From Planctomycetota bacterium (GTDB taxonomy: Bacteria; Planctomycetota; Planctomycetia; Pirellulales; Pirellulaceae), in contig JAJRVM010000108.1 in assembly GCA_024277285.1 (NCBI GenBank), positions 1 to 52,255 of the forward strand: a stretch of 52,255 nucleotides of DNA. Reading direction: 5' to 3'. Made by a program: the position numbers and the translations under genes. This document shows, piece by piece, positions 9,211-17,234 of the stretch. The notes beneath the pieces were generated by a model, which worked only from the letters and a program-made list of their open reading frames with translations, was not told the DNA's origin and ran no database searches. Within the stretch, counting starts at the first letter, position 1. The number at the start of each line of letters is the position of its first letter.

Positions 9211-9768
9211 CTAGCGTTGGATCGATTTCCATCTCTCGTCGCGATTGTCGCGCACCTCGGCTTCCAGCAGGTGTGTGGGCACTTCGATTGGCTTGCCATC
9301 TTGCGTGCGGCCCACGTCATAGATCCCCAATAACCGCAGGATCGCCAAAAATTCGGCCGGATAGAACAGGTCGACCCCAGCGAAGCGATCGTCGAGATGC
9401 GCAAAAAACAGCTCGACCTCCGCTTGCAGCTGATCGTCGAGGGTCGTGCGACCGTGCACAATCGCACCGTCGTCCGACATGTCCTGAATCGTCACCTCAT
9501 AGCGCAGCACGTCACCAGGTCGTGCTTCCAAGTGAAACTTGGACTTGCCGATCTTAGCCAAAACGGTTCGCTGACGAAAACCACGCGATTCGCCCACCAG
9601 CAGACCACCGATTTGGGCGAAGCCCTCGATGATCAGCGAAGCGGGCATGACCGGAAAACCAGGGATGTAGTTATCCAGCTGTTCTTCGGCGAGCGAAACC
9701 GCCTTGACGGCCTTTGCATGGCTGCCGCTAACAAACTCGGTATATCGATCAAACCAGAACCACCGCAC
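9211..9768 (-). CDS. FabZ-like hot-dog protein lacking the catalytic histidine
   Basis: 185 residues from a GTG at 9768, chosen because GGAG lies 8-9 bases upstream and the protein then begins MRWFWFDRYTEF, a usual start for this family. The longer TTG/ATG-less frame would overlap the ACP gene. The hot-dog signature is YIPGFPVMPASLIIEGFAQ: the glutamate of the FabZ pair is kept, but the histidine of the normal HFPG motif is tyrosine (NYIPG). It therefore probably does not perform standard 3-hydroxyacyl-ACP dehydration alone; it may bind acyl-ACP, act with the second hot-dog protein as a hetero-oligomer, or catalyse a different step. Starts 5 bases after the ACP stop, so the two are surely cotranscribed. 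Confidence 0.8.
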   Translation of the reverse strand: MRWFWFDRYTEFVSGSHAKAVKAVSLAEEQLDNYIPGFPVMPASLIIEGFAQIGGLLVGESRGFRQRTVLAKIGKSKFHLEARPGDVLRYEVTIQDMSDDGAIVHGRTTLDDQLQAEVELFFAHLDDRFAGVDLFYPAEFLAILRLLGIYDVGRTQDGKPIEVPTHLLEAEVRDNRDERWKSIQR

Positions 9769-9773
9769 GTCAC

Positions 9774-10169
9774 TTACTCCGTGGCTCCGACCTTCGTCTC
9801 GATGTAACGACACATGTCATTGACGGTCAATAGATTGCTGAATTCCTGCACGGCGGGATTCTCTTCAAATCGCGTCAGGTCGACAAAGGGCATCCGCTCT
9901 TTCAGCTTCTCGATTCCTTGCGCGGTAACGCGGCCGTCTTGCACGTATTCGGCGTTGGTTAGAATGTCTTCGGGAAACAGCTCGGAGCGAGGAATCTCGA
10001 TTTCAAACGCCTTTTCCAGACGAAACACGATATCAAGAAAATCAATCGACTCGGCACCCAAGTCGCCGACCATTGTCGCATCCTTCGTGACCTCGTCGTC
10101 GTCCACTCCCAAGGCGTCGACCAGCGCTTCTTGTACCTTGTCAAACACTTCTTCTTTGGTGGGTGCCAT
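9774..10169 (-). CDS. acpP: acyl carrier protein
   Basis: 131 residues from ATG 10169, with GGAG 9 bases upstream; ATG 10175 is too close to that site. The phosphopantetheine attachment serine is in GDLGAESIDFLD, followed by the helix LEKAFEIEIP. It is longer than the usual 77-80 residue ACP because of a segment after the core (TAQGIEKLKERMPFVDL and following) that ends in a second short helical region. This longer form, with a neighbouring FabZ-like pair and ketosynthase, suggests a carrier dedicated to this cluster and not the general fatty-acid ACP. Confidence 0.9.
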   Translation of the reverse strand: MAPTKEEVFDKVQEALVDALGVDDDEVTKDATMVGDLGAESIDFLDIVFRLEKAFEIEIPRSELFPEDILTNAEYVQDGRVTAQGIEKLKERMPFVDLTRFEENPAVQEFSNLLTVNDMCRYIETKVGATE

Positions 10170-10559
10170 TCGCATTGTCTCCAAAATAGTTCAGCAACAA
10201 CGGTCTCGACGACTCGCCAACGCTGCCAACTGACAAAATATAACGACCGTTCGAGCAGTGATCGCACCACGGTGCCACACGTACGCCAAGGACCCTCCCG
10301 AACGGAGTTTGCCCAAGGGGCCTCACACGGCACATTCAAGTGACGGACTCGAATGCCAGCAATCTCACAGATTGCAACGGTTCTATCAAAATCGCCAAAT
10401 CGGGTCTATTTGACTTGATTTGGCGATCCTCAAATATATCGCAACCAAAATCGCCACTCGGCGGCGCGCCGCCAGCGGCTGCCCCAGGGGACGTTGTATC
10501 GCATCTCGTTTTTCTCGTGTCCACGCGCGCCGCATGGTCAGCCAAACCGACCTCGAGTT
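10170..10559. other. intergenic region within the acyl cluster
   Basis: 390 bases between the second hot-dog gene and the ACP gene. It holds a GC palindrome GGCGGCGCGCCGCC (10460-10473) and an 11-base inverted repeat at 10391-10427. No coding sequence is supported. It likely carries a separate promoter for the ACP/hot-dog/ketosynthase part. Confidence 0.45.
10391..10427. repeat. 11-base inverted repeat ATCGCCAAATC/GATTTGGCGAT
   Basis: Perfect inverted repeat with a 15-base spacer, between the fabZ stop (10560) and the ACP start (10169). Its position fits either a terminator-like attenuator for the upstream gene or an operator for the downstream ones. Confidence 0.5.
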
Positions 10560-11066
10560 CTAGTTAGCGTGCTCCGCCGGTCGCGGGAAGTACAGCAGTC
10601 CAAACCGTCTGCGCATTTCGCCACGCGTAAACGCGTCGGTCGGTGCCCGCGAGGGATATCGGTCTGTCAACTTGTACCGCTCCAGCACTAACCGGGCAGT
10701 TACCGCGGTTTTTCCCTCCACCGTCGCCTCGGCTTTGAGCGTCGTCATGGTATCCGACTGCTTCATTAGCTTTGCCGTCATGACCAGAATCTGCCCCGGC
10801 TCGACAAAACTCGAGAATTTCACGTTCCGCGCTTCGTGTAGCACCACCACGGTATTCGCGAAATCCTCGCTCTTGCGAATCAGCCAGGCGCTGGTTTGAT
10901 ACATCGCCTCAAGCATCATGACGCCCGGCATCACAGGAAAACGTGGAAAATGGTCGCCAAGATACTCTTCCGTCAATGTAAGCGCCTTAATCGCCGTTAT
11001 GTGCTCGCCTTCCGACAGTTCGATAATTCGGTCAACCAGCGAAAACTTCACAGCGGGGCACCACAT
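10560..11066 (-). CDS. fabZ: 3-hydroxyacyl-ACP dehydratase, FabZ type
   Basis: About 168 residues if started at ATG 11066; a GTG at 11051 giving MKFSLVDRIIEL is an equally good family-style start, and neither has a strong Shine-Dalgarno site. The signature DHFPRFPVMPGVMMLEAMYQ keeps both catalytic residues, the histidine of HFP and the glutamate of LEA, so it should dehydrate 3-hydroxyacyl-ACP to the 2-enoyl form. Length is slightly above FabZ (about 145-150) because of a basic C-terminal tail. It is the first gene of the acyl cluster and lies divergent from ptsI. Confidence 0.85.
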   Translation of the reverse strand: MWCPAVKFSLVDRIIELSEGEHITAIKALTLTEEYLGDHFPRFPVMPGVMMLEAMYQTSAWLIRKSEDFANTVVVLHEARNVKFSSFVEPGQILVMTAKLMKQSDTMTTLKAEATVEGKTAVTARLVLERYKLTDRYPSRAPTDAFTRGEMRRRFGLLYFPRPAEHAN

Positions 11067-11324
11067 TAAAGGGGGTGCCACTACCACCTCTTGGCTTCTG
11101 CACCCCGGCCAGAATTTGTAAAGAGCGTGTTCAGCCTGACGCTGCCACGTTACGCAAAGCGCAACAGTATACTCACCTTTCCCAACCACTACAACCGATC
11201 CCTGGCAGTTCCAAAAGGAGCCGCAAGTCGAATTGCTGTAGTGATTTAGGGAAGCGGTTCCAGCCGTCGCCAAGTTGTAACTCGTGATTTGTCAAGCCGC
11301 CCCGAGAGTGCTACATTGCGGGAC

Positions 11325-13106
11325 ATGCGAAAAGGAATCCCTGTATCACCGGGCGTGGCGGTTGGCACAGCCTACTGTATCCATGAGATCTTCGTTGATC
11401 CGGACACAAAACGGCTGGAGGATCGGCAGGTTACCGACGAGCTGGAGCAATACGAAGCGGCACGCGATCGAGCCGCTGCGGACCTGCACGCGCTGTGCAG
11501 TAAGGTCGAGTCCCAGGTGGGGCATGCCGAGGCGGCGATATTCGGCGTCCATGAGTCGATCTTGCGTGACGCGGCCTTTACCGACAAGATCCGCACCTGG
11601 ATCACCAAAGATCGACTCACCGCGCGTGCCGCGTTGCATCGACTGCTCAACGAATACACCTCGCTCTTCGCGCGCACCAAAGACGAGTATCTGCGCGATC
11701 GCCTCAACGATGTCCGTGACGTGGTCATTCGGCTCAGCTCGCACATGGCCGAGATCCCGCAGCTTGCGGGCGACGATGGCAAGGCGACCCACCCACTGCG
11801 CGGCCCGGTGATTGTCGTGGCCGACGAGCTGCTGCCGTCGCAGGTCGTGGCGTTGGGCGATATCGATGTTAAGGGGATCGTCACTCAGGCCGGCAGCCAG
11901 ACGAGCCATGCGGCGATTATCGCACGCAGCCGTGGTATCCCGGCGGTTTCCGGTATCGAGGGGATTCTGCGGCAGGTGAGCACGGGCGACACGATTGTCG
12001 TCGACGGTCGCGACGGCCATGTCACGATCAATCCGGATGCGGAAACGCGTTCGGCGTTTCGCAAACTGGAACGCGAATTCTTTCACTTGAAAGACCAACT
12101 GGCCGCCAATCGCGACCAGGCGGCAGTCACGCTTGACGGCGTGCGTGTCGAACTGCTGGCCAATATCAACGGGCTGTCTGACGCGCAGGCTGCCACGGCG
12201 ATGGGCGCAGCCGGTGTGGGACTGTTCCGCACGGAATACCTTTACCTGACACACCCCGCCATTCCGGACGAAGAAGAACAATTGGCGATCTATTGTGATA
12301 TCGTGCAAGCGGCGCCGAACCATCAGGTGACCATTCGCACGTTGGACATTGGTGGCGACAAGACCGTGCCTTACCTGGGACACGATCACAAGGAAGCCAA
12401 TCCGTTCATGGGCTGGCGCAGTATTCGCCTTTCGTTCGAGCATCCTGAGTTCTTCACGGTCCAATTGCGCGCTATTCTGCGTGCCGCCGATTTCGCGAAC
12501 ACACTTGGCGGTTCGGTCCGTTTGATGTTCCCGATGATCACGACCTTGGAGGAGATTCACCGCGTGCGCCAGATGGTTCGCCGCGCGGAACGCCAGTTGA
12601 AGCAGCAAAAGAAGGCCTTCAGCGAGGTGCCTGTTGGTATGATGTTGGAGGTGCCGGCGGCCGCCATCTCGATCGATTCCATGCTGCAGGCCACTGATTT
12701 CGTATCGATTGGCTCCAACGACTTGGTCCAATATCTGATGGCTGCGGATCGAGATAACCCGAAAGTCAGTCATCTCTGTCAACCACTGGCACCGCCAGTG
12801 CTGCGGCTGTTGACGCAAGTGGTCCACGCCTGCCGCACGAACGAGATGCCGCTCACACTCTGTGGCGAAATGGCCGGTCAACCCAAGTCGTTTGTCCTGT
12901 TGTTAGGCATGGGGCTGCGCAGCTTCAGTATGAGCCCGGCATTCATCCCCTCGATGAAGGATCTCGCGTCCCACATCACGACACAGCAAGCACGCGATAT
13001 TCTCAACCACGCGCTCGGGCTCAAAACGACTGCCCGCGTGAAACTGTATATGCGGCAGCAGCTGACCAAGATTGCCCCGAACCTCAGTTTGCTCGATACC
13101 GTCTGA
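11325..13106 (+). CDS. ptsI: phosphoenolpyruvate-protein phosphotransferase (PTS enzyme I)
   Basis: 593 residues from ATG 11325; the protein then starts MRKGIPVSPGVAVG as usual for enzyme I, and the longer TTG frame adds nothing conserved. Enzyme I autophosphorylates with PEP and passes phosphate to HPr. The active-site histidine is His195 in GSQTSHAAIIA; the PEP-binding barrel follows, with FRTEYLY, GGDKTVPYLG, GWRSIRLS, SIGSNDLVQY and the catalytic cysteine in LTLCGEMAG. Length and order of domains are normal. No HPr, EIIA or permease gene is adjacent in this window, so the protein may serve a regulatory phosphorelay with partners elsewhere. Confidence 0.95.
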   Translation: MRKGIPVSPGVAVGTAYCIHEIFVDPDTKRLEDRQVTDELEQYEAARDRAAADLHALCSKVESQVGHAEAAIFGVHESILRDAAFTDKIRTWITKDRLTARAALHRLLNEYTSLFARTKDEYLRDRLNDVRDVVIRLSSHMAEIPQLAGDDGKATHPLRGPVIVVADELLPSQVVALGDIDVKGIVTQAGSQTSHAAIIARSRGIPAVSGIEGILRQVSTGDTIVVDGRDGHVTINPDAETRSAFRKLEREFFHLKDQLAANRDQAAVTLDGVRVELLANINGLSDAQAATAMGAAGVGLFRTEYLYLTHPAIPDEEEQLAIYCDIVQAAPNHQVTIRTLDIGGDKTVPYLGHDHKEANPFMGWRSIRLSFEHPEFFTVQLRAILRAADFANTLGGSVRLMFPMITTLEEIHRVRQMVRRAERQLKQQKKAFSEVPVGMMLEVPAAAISIDSMLQATDFVSIGSNDLVQYLMAADRDNPKVSHLCQPLAPPVLRLLTQVVHACRTNEMPLTLCGEMAGQPKSFVLLLGMGLRSFSMSPAFIPSMKDLASHITTQQARDILNHALGLKTTARVKLYMRQQLTKIAPNLSLLDTV

Positions 13107-13112
13107 GTGACG

Positions 13113-13196
13113 CCCGGGAAAGATTCCCGGGAAAGATTCCCGGGTTACATGTGGCTTGAGAGGGTAACCGCCTTGGGCCCGGGAAAGATTCCCGGG
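13113..13196. repeat. three palindromes CCCGGGAAAGATTCCCGGG
   Basis: Copies at 13113-13131, 13126-13144 (overlapping) and 13178-13196; the last two are followed by TTACA. Each can form an 8-base-pair hairpin with a 3-base loop. They fill the gap between convergent ptsI and trxA and probably act as a bidirectional terminator, but the repetition also fits a REP-like element. Confidence 0.7.
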
Positions 13197-13202
13197 TTAC
13201 AC

Positions 13203-13523
13203 TCAGATCGAGTCGAGCGTTTGCTGGATCTTCGTTTTCGGTTGAACGCCGACAAATCGTTCGACATCTTCACCGCCCTTGAAGACGACGAGAGTCGGAA
13301 TGCTGAAGACCTTGTACTGTTGAGCGATTCCCGGGCTCTCGTCAATATTCAGTTTCCCGATTTTGATTTTGCCCGCGTTCTCGGTCGCCAGCTCTTCGAC
13401 CATGGGCGCGATTTGCCGACATGGTCCACACCAAGTCGCCCAAAAATCGACCAGTACTGGTTGTTCCGATTCCAAAACTTCCGCAGTGAAATTCCCATCC
13501 GTGAACTCAGCTACATCACTCAT
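13203..13523 (-). CDS. trxA: thioredoxin
   Basis: 106 residues from ATG 13523, with GAGGAG 9 bases upstream. Contains the redox motif WCGPC in DFWATWCGPCRQ and the cis-proline loop SIPT, all at thioredoxin positions, and has normal length. It reduces disulfides of cytoplasmic proteins. No signal peptide. Monocistronic by position: the gap to the next minus-strand gene upstream is about 300 bases. Confidence 0.96.
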   Translation of the reverse strand: MSDVAEFTDGNFTAEVLESEQPVLVDFWATWCGPCRQIAPMVEELATENAGKIKIGKLNIDESPGIAQQYKVFSIPTLVVFKGGEDVERFVGVQPKTKIQQTLDSI

Positions 13524-13826
13524 CGTCAAATGCTCCTCGAGGCAAGAACAGGTCAGTTGAACGGTTACCGCCCAGGTGAATCAGCTGCCCGGGCGAATCA
13601 GTGACTCTAGGGTGCGACCCGAGCGAAACCACTACTCCCGCAGGAAAACCACTTTTCGCGGGGGCAGAGCTGCTCTTCTTCGCCAGGGCCGCGAGCTCAA
13701 ATTGTATCGGGCCCCCTTGCTCGGTGTCAATGAACCGCAATCAGGGAAAGCCCACTCACGAGCCCGCCTTTGATACGGCCTGCCGCTGGCGCGCCGCGTC
13801 TCACTTGGTGGGTGGAACACGGTCAG
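13524..13826. other. intergenic region
   Basis: 303 bases upstream of trxA and downstream of the ArsC-type gene. I see no gene; the trxA promoter should be here. Confidence 0.4.
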
Positions 13827-14168
13827 TCAGAGGATGTCGAGCACGTTTTCGGGTGGTCGCCCCAGTACGGCGATGTGACCGGCCACCACGATCGGTCGCT
13901 GCATGATTTCTGGGTGGGCGGCCAACCGAGCAATCAGCTCGGCATCGTCGTTCGATGCGGGCAGGTCGAGTGCGCCGTATTCTTTGCTGCGGATCAGCCC
14001 GCGCGGCTTCAGCGCCAGCATTGCGAGCAGGCGTGTGATGGTTGCCACGTCTGGAGGCGCGCTCATGTACTCGATCACGGTCGGCTCGATGCCGTGTTGC
14101 CGCAGCAGCTCCAGCGTCTTGCGACTCTTCGAGCAACGCGGATTATGATAGATCGTCACCGTCGCCAT
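13827..14168 (-). CDS. arsC: ArsC-family (glutaredoxin-like) arsenate reductase
   Basis: 113 residues, ATG start. The HNPRCSKSRKTLELL motif places the catalytic cysteine at residue 12, and EYMSAPP, RSKEYGALDL and MQRPIVVAG follow as in ArsC of the glutaredoxin-dependent class. The three structural arginines of this class (in SRKT, near the conserved RP) are partly visible. It reduces arsenate to arsenite in the cytoplasm. No arsR, arsB or acr3 gene is adjacent, so it may instead be one of the ArsC/Spx-like proteins of unknown substrate; arsenate reduction is the best call from the sequence. Confidence 0.88.
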   Translation of the reverse strand: MATVTIYHNPRCSKSRKTLELLRQHGIEPTVIEYMSAPPDVATITRLLAMLALKPRGLIRSKEYGALDLPASNDDAELIARLAAHPEIMQRPIVVAGHIAVLGRPPENVLDIL

Positions 14169-14237
14169 GGTCCACCTTATGTCGCCCCCTTCATGCTACG
14201 AACGGCAAGAAACGTGTTCTCTTGCGCAAATTCCAGC

Positions 14238-14303
14238 GACCAACGGGAGCGGGCCAGTGCAGTCCGAGCGGTAGCTCGTAGTTGGTTGGCGGCCCTGCCG
14301 CCC
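14238..14303 (-). repeat. dispersed repeat element, copy A
   Basis: 66 bases that recur, inverted, at 20133-20205. On the minus strand it begins with a GGCGGC-AGG-GCCGCC hairpin. It lies just past the stop of the S1-domain gene, in the same direction as that gene. Confidence 0.75.
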
Positions 14304-14313
14304 GAAACGTCAG

Positions 14314-15924
14314 TTACCACCTCAACCCGAACTGATCGCCACCCGAATCACGTTCGGTGCCGCCTTTGAGCGGTTGGGTCCGTTTTGCCAACAGTTGCTC
14401 GCGTTGCGTTTCGTGGGCCTTGTCCTGCTCTTCTTCCGTGGCTGTCGATGCCGAGGGTTCAGGTAGAACCGCTTTGATCGACAACGCGATCCGTTGCGCT
14501 TCTGGGTCGATGGACAACACTTTCACGTCGACCTGCTGTCCCTCGGAAACCACGGTCGCGACATTGGCCACGCGGCCATGGGAGAGTTCGGAAATGTGTA
14601 TCAGCCCCTCGACGCCTGGCGCTAACTTGACGAACGCACCAAATTTTGCGATCCGTGAAACGGTCCCTCGAATCACCGTATCGGCGGTGACTTTCTCGTC
14701 GATATTGGTCCAAGGGTGATCGAGCAAGTCACGATAGGACAAGCCGATCTTGCCCGTTTCCGTATCGATCTTCTCGACTTTAACGCGGATCTTCTGGCCT
14801 TCTTCAAGCACTTCACTTGGATCGTTGACGCGATCCCAGCTGAGTTGGCTGATGTGGACTAATCCATCGATCCCACCAATGTCGACGAACGCGCCGAACG
14901 GCATGAGTTTGCGCACGACTCCTTCTGCCACTTGGCCGACTTCGAGTGTTTCGAGTAGCTGTTTGCGGGCCTCTTCTTTTTCCCGTTCGAGGATAGCACG
15001 GCGGCTAAGGACCAGATTCTTTCGTCCCGGGTTGACTTCGGTTACTACGCAAATCATTTTCTCGTCGACAAACTCCGCAAAGTCGTCGACATGGTAGATC
15101 GCGATCTGGCTTGCCGGAATGAAACCGCGCAGGTTGCTGACCTTGCATTCCAGTCCGCCGGCATTGGAACCGGTAATCCGGGCTTCGACCACGGTCCCCT
15201 CGACCAAGTCTTCCCAGTCGTCGACTTGCGTCGACGCGCCGGGAATCGCGACTTCGTAGATGCCATCGTCGGCCGAATAGGACTTAACGACGACTTCCAA
15301 TTCCGCACCCAACGTCGGTGGTTCTGGGAACTGCCGCAGTGAAGCCACGCCTTCATTTCGCCCGCCGAGCGAGAAGAAAACGTTGTCGCCATGGATGCGT
15401 GCGACCGCCGTCTTCACATGGGCCCCCTGTTCGAGGGTTGCGGCGGCATTGCCCGTGACCCCACCGACAAGCATTTCATCGAGCGACACGTCGCCCATCG
15501 CCGCGGCAAACTGCGCTTCCAGTTCGGGCGACAACGGGTCCCGAACCGACGGTGTCGGAATGGGGCCTGCCGGGGCAGGGTCGTTCACGACTTTGATCGG
15601 TTCAATCGGTTTCGCGATCTCTGGTTTCGAGGAACTGGGCTCTTGTTCCGACCGATTGCGCCGTGAACCAATTTGAATCTTGGCCAGCACGGCGTCGTTC
15701 GCGGAACTCATTGCTTGCGCTGCGCTCGCGTCCAACGCCGGACCGGATGGCGACCCCTGATCGTCGGCCGCGCCGGTACTGGGAGGTGTCGGGGTGGGTT
15801 GCTCGGATTGCTGTGTTGGGGCGGGCGGTTGAGCGTCCGTCTGGGAAGCTGATTCAGGTGAGTTTGAAGCGGCGTTGGGCTCAGGTTGTGGTTGAGCTGA
15901 CGCATCTGAGGGTTCGTTCGTCAT
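14314..15924 (-). CDS. rpsA: S1-domain RNA-binding protein (ribosomal protein bS1-like)
   Basis: 536 residues, ATG start. Residues 1 to about 130 are a low-complexity Pro/Ser/Gln/Ala segment. Four S1 OB-fold domains follow at about 166-230, 240-310, 329-398 and 414-484; the last two are the most canonical ([35 protein letters not shown] and two copies of the HIS(Q/E)LS element). E. coli bS1 has six domains in 557 residues, so this is a four-domain form with a long disordered N-terminus. It probably binds mRNA at the ribosome or acts as a general RNA-binding factor. The gene is preceded by only a weak GGAT site. Whether it is the housekeeping bS1 or a paralogue cannot be decided here. Confidence 0.85.
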   Translation of the reverse strand: MTNEPSDASAQPQPEPNAASNSPESASQTDAQPPAPTQQSEQPTPTPPSTGAADDQGSPSGPALDASAAQAMSSANDAVLAKIQIGSRRNRSEQEPSSSKPEIAKPIEPIKVVNDPAPAGPIPTPSVRDPLSPELEAQFAAAMGDVSLDEMLVGGVTGNAAATLEQGAHVKTAVARIHGDNVFFSLGGRNEGVASLRQFPEPPTLGAELEVVVKSYSADDGIYEVAIPGASTQVDDWEDLVEGTVVEARITGSNAGGLECKVSNLRGFIPASQIAIYHVDDFAEFVDEKMICVVTEVNPGRKNLVLSRRAILEREKEEARKQLLETLEVGQVAEGVVRKLMPFGAFVDIGGIDGLVHISQLSWDRVNDPSEVLEEGQKIRVKVEKIDTETGKIGLSYRDLLDHPWTNIDEKVTADTVIRGTVSRIAKFGAFVKLAPGVEGLIHISELSHGRVANVATVVSEGQQVDVKVLSIDPEAQRIALSIKAVLPEPSASTATEEEQDKAHETQREQLLAKRTQPLKGGTERDSGGDQFGLRW

Positions 15925-16481
15925 GACATCCAGGATCCGAGATCGGCTAGAAAATAAGGACTCACCACGGGCATTCTTCGTACCGGATCGGGGCGCTCCG
16001 CCGTGCTGCGCTGCCCCTGTTTGCTTGCTGCTCAGGTCGCGGGCCTCCTAAGAGGTCCGGGCAACAGACAAAGCGGACGAGTTGATACCACGCGGCGCTC
16101 AGGTTGTGTGCGGCACGTTCCATTGCCCCATTTGCTCCGCAATAGACACGCGATTTTCGTCGCCTGCCACGGCACAACGCCCCGCTGCGGAACCTTCCAG
16201 GTAGCGTTTCAGTTTAGCACCGACCGCGATGGAGGGATAGGGTTTGTTTCTCGTTGCAGACAACTCGGCAGCGTCCCCCCACACAACGGGGCCTCTGCAG
16301 CCCGTTTTCCTGCACGTGAGGTGTGGACAACCTCGCGCGCGCGGCTAAAACCCTATTGAGCAGAATACACGACTACGCGACGTAAACAAGACACGCGTGC
16401 GGGGCAATCGGTGGGCAGCGAAACGTGTTACCCAACCACTGAGACCGGTGACAACACTGAGACCGGTGACAAACGAGGCTG
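15925..16481. other. divergent intergenic region
   Basis: 557 bases with no supported gene. Just before the gene at 16482 an 18-base unit, CACTGAGACCGGTGACAA, occurs twice in tandem (about 16437-16472), close enough to the start to be an operator or to lie in the leader. Promoters for both flanking genes should be here. Confidence 0.4.
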
Positions 16482-17078
16482 ATGACCGTGTTACAGATCG
16501 ACCCCAGTTTCTACGGCCCAGCGTGTGCGCCGTTGTTGTCCCGTCAGATCTTTGCGCCCTTGGGGCCGGGCACGCCCGACCCGTCTGTTCGAGGCGTGCT
16601 CGAATCGCTTGATGTGGCGTCTGTGTTAGGATCACACTGTGTGAGCGACGACGAAATGGCGCAATGCTGCAGATCGGCCTTGTGGCTGCGTTTCAATTAC
16701 CTTGGCGAGTCGCACGCGTTGAGCCAGGGCATCGCCACGCCATCGGGAAGCTATTGGCACGGTATCATGCATCGCCGTGAACCTGATTATTCAAATGCCA
16801 AGTACTGGTTTCGACGCGTCGGTGAACATCCGCTCTTCGATACTCTGGCGGCAGCCGTTGCTCCATTGGTTGGCAATGCTCTGCCCGAACTTGTATCGGG
16901 TTCTGATGTATCGGGTTCTGGCACCTCGAGTCCGTTGTGGGACCCGTTTCTCTTTGTCGACCTCTGCGCGGCCAATGCGGCCAGCAAGTCAGAGCAAGAG
17001 GAGCTGTGTCGTCGCATTGCGGATCTTGAATGGCAGTTGTTATTCGACTATTGCTATCGAGCGGCGATCGGTAGCTGA
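16482..17078 (+). CDS. conserved hypothetical protein
   Basis: 198 residues, ATG start with GAGG three bases upstream. The central block GSYWHGIMHRREPDYSNAKY with WFRRVGEHP after it is strongly conserved in my recollection of planctomycete and related genomes and is dense in His, Arg, Trp and Tyr, as in an enzyme active site. No membrane segment or signal peptide. A short direct repeat in the DNA produces VSGSDVSGSG around residues 138-147, just after that block, and may be a recent duplication. No operon partner. Function unknown; I would not assign an activity. Confidence 0.7.
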   Translation: MTVLQIDPSFYGPACAPLLSRQIFAPLGPGTPDPSVRGVLESLDVASVLGSHCVSDDEMAQCCRSALWLRFNYLGESHALSQGIATPSGSYWHGIMHRREPDYSNAKYWFRRVGEHPLFDTLAAAVAPLVGNALPELVSGSDVSGSGTSSPLWDPFLFVDLCAANAASKSEQEELCRRIADLEWQLLFDYCYRAAIGS

Positions 17079-17234
17079 GCCGTTGTGCGCGAAACAGGCT
17101 TCTGCCGGGCTTGTCCCAGTCGGAGCCAACAAATGGTCAGCTACCAAGCCGCGCTGGGGGAAGCTGGCCTCCGCCGAGGCTGGCCTTGAGGGGGCAGCTT
17201 TGATTGCTGAAGCGTCTTGCGTGGGACCGTTCGA

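Noticed and set aside
11346..12881. A 511-codon open frame antisense to ptsI
   Set aside because: Shadow frame: His/Arg-rich, no domain, and fully covered by a clear enzyme I gene.
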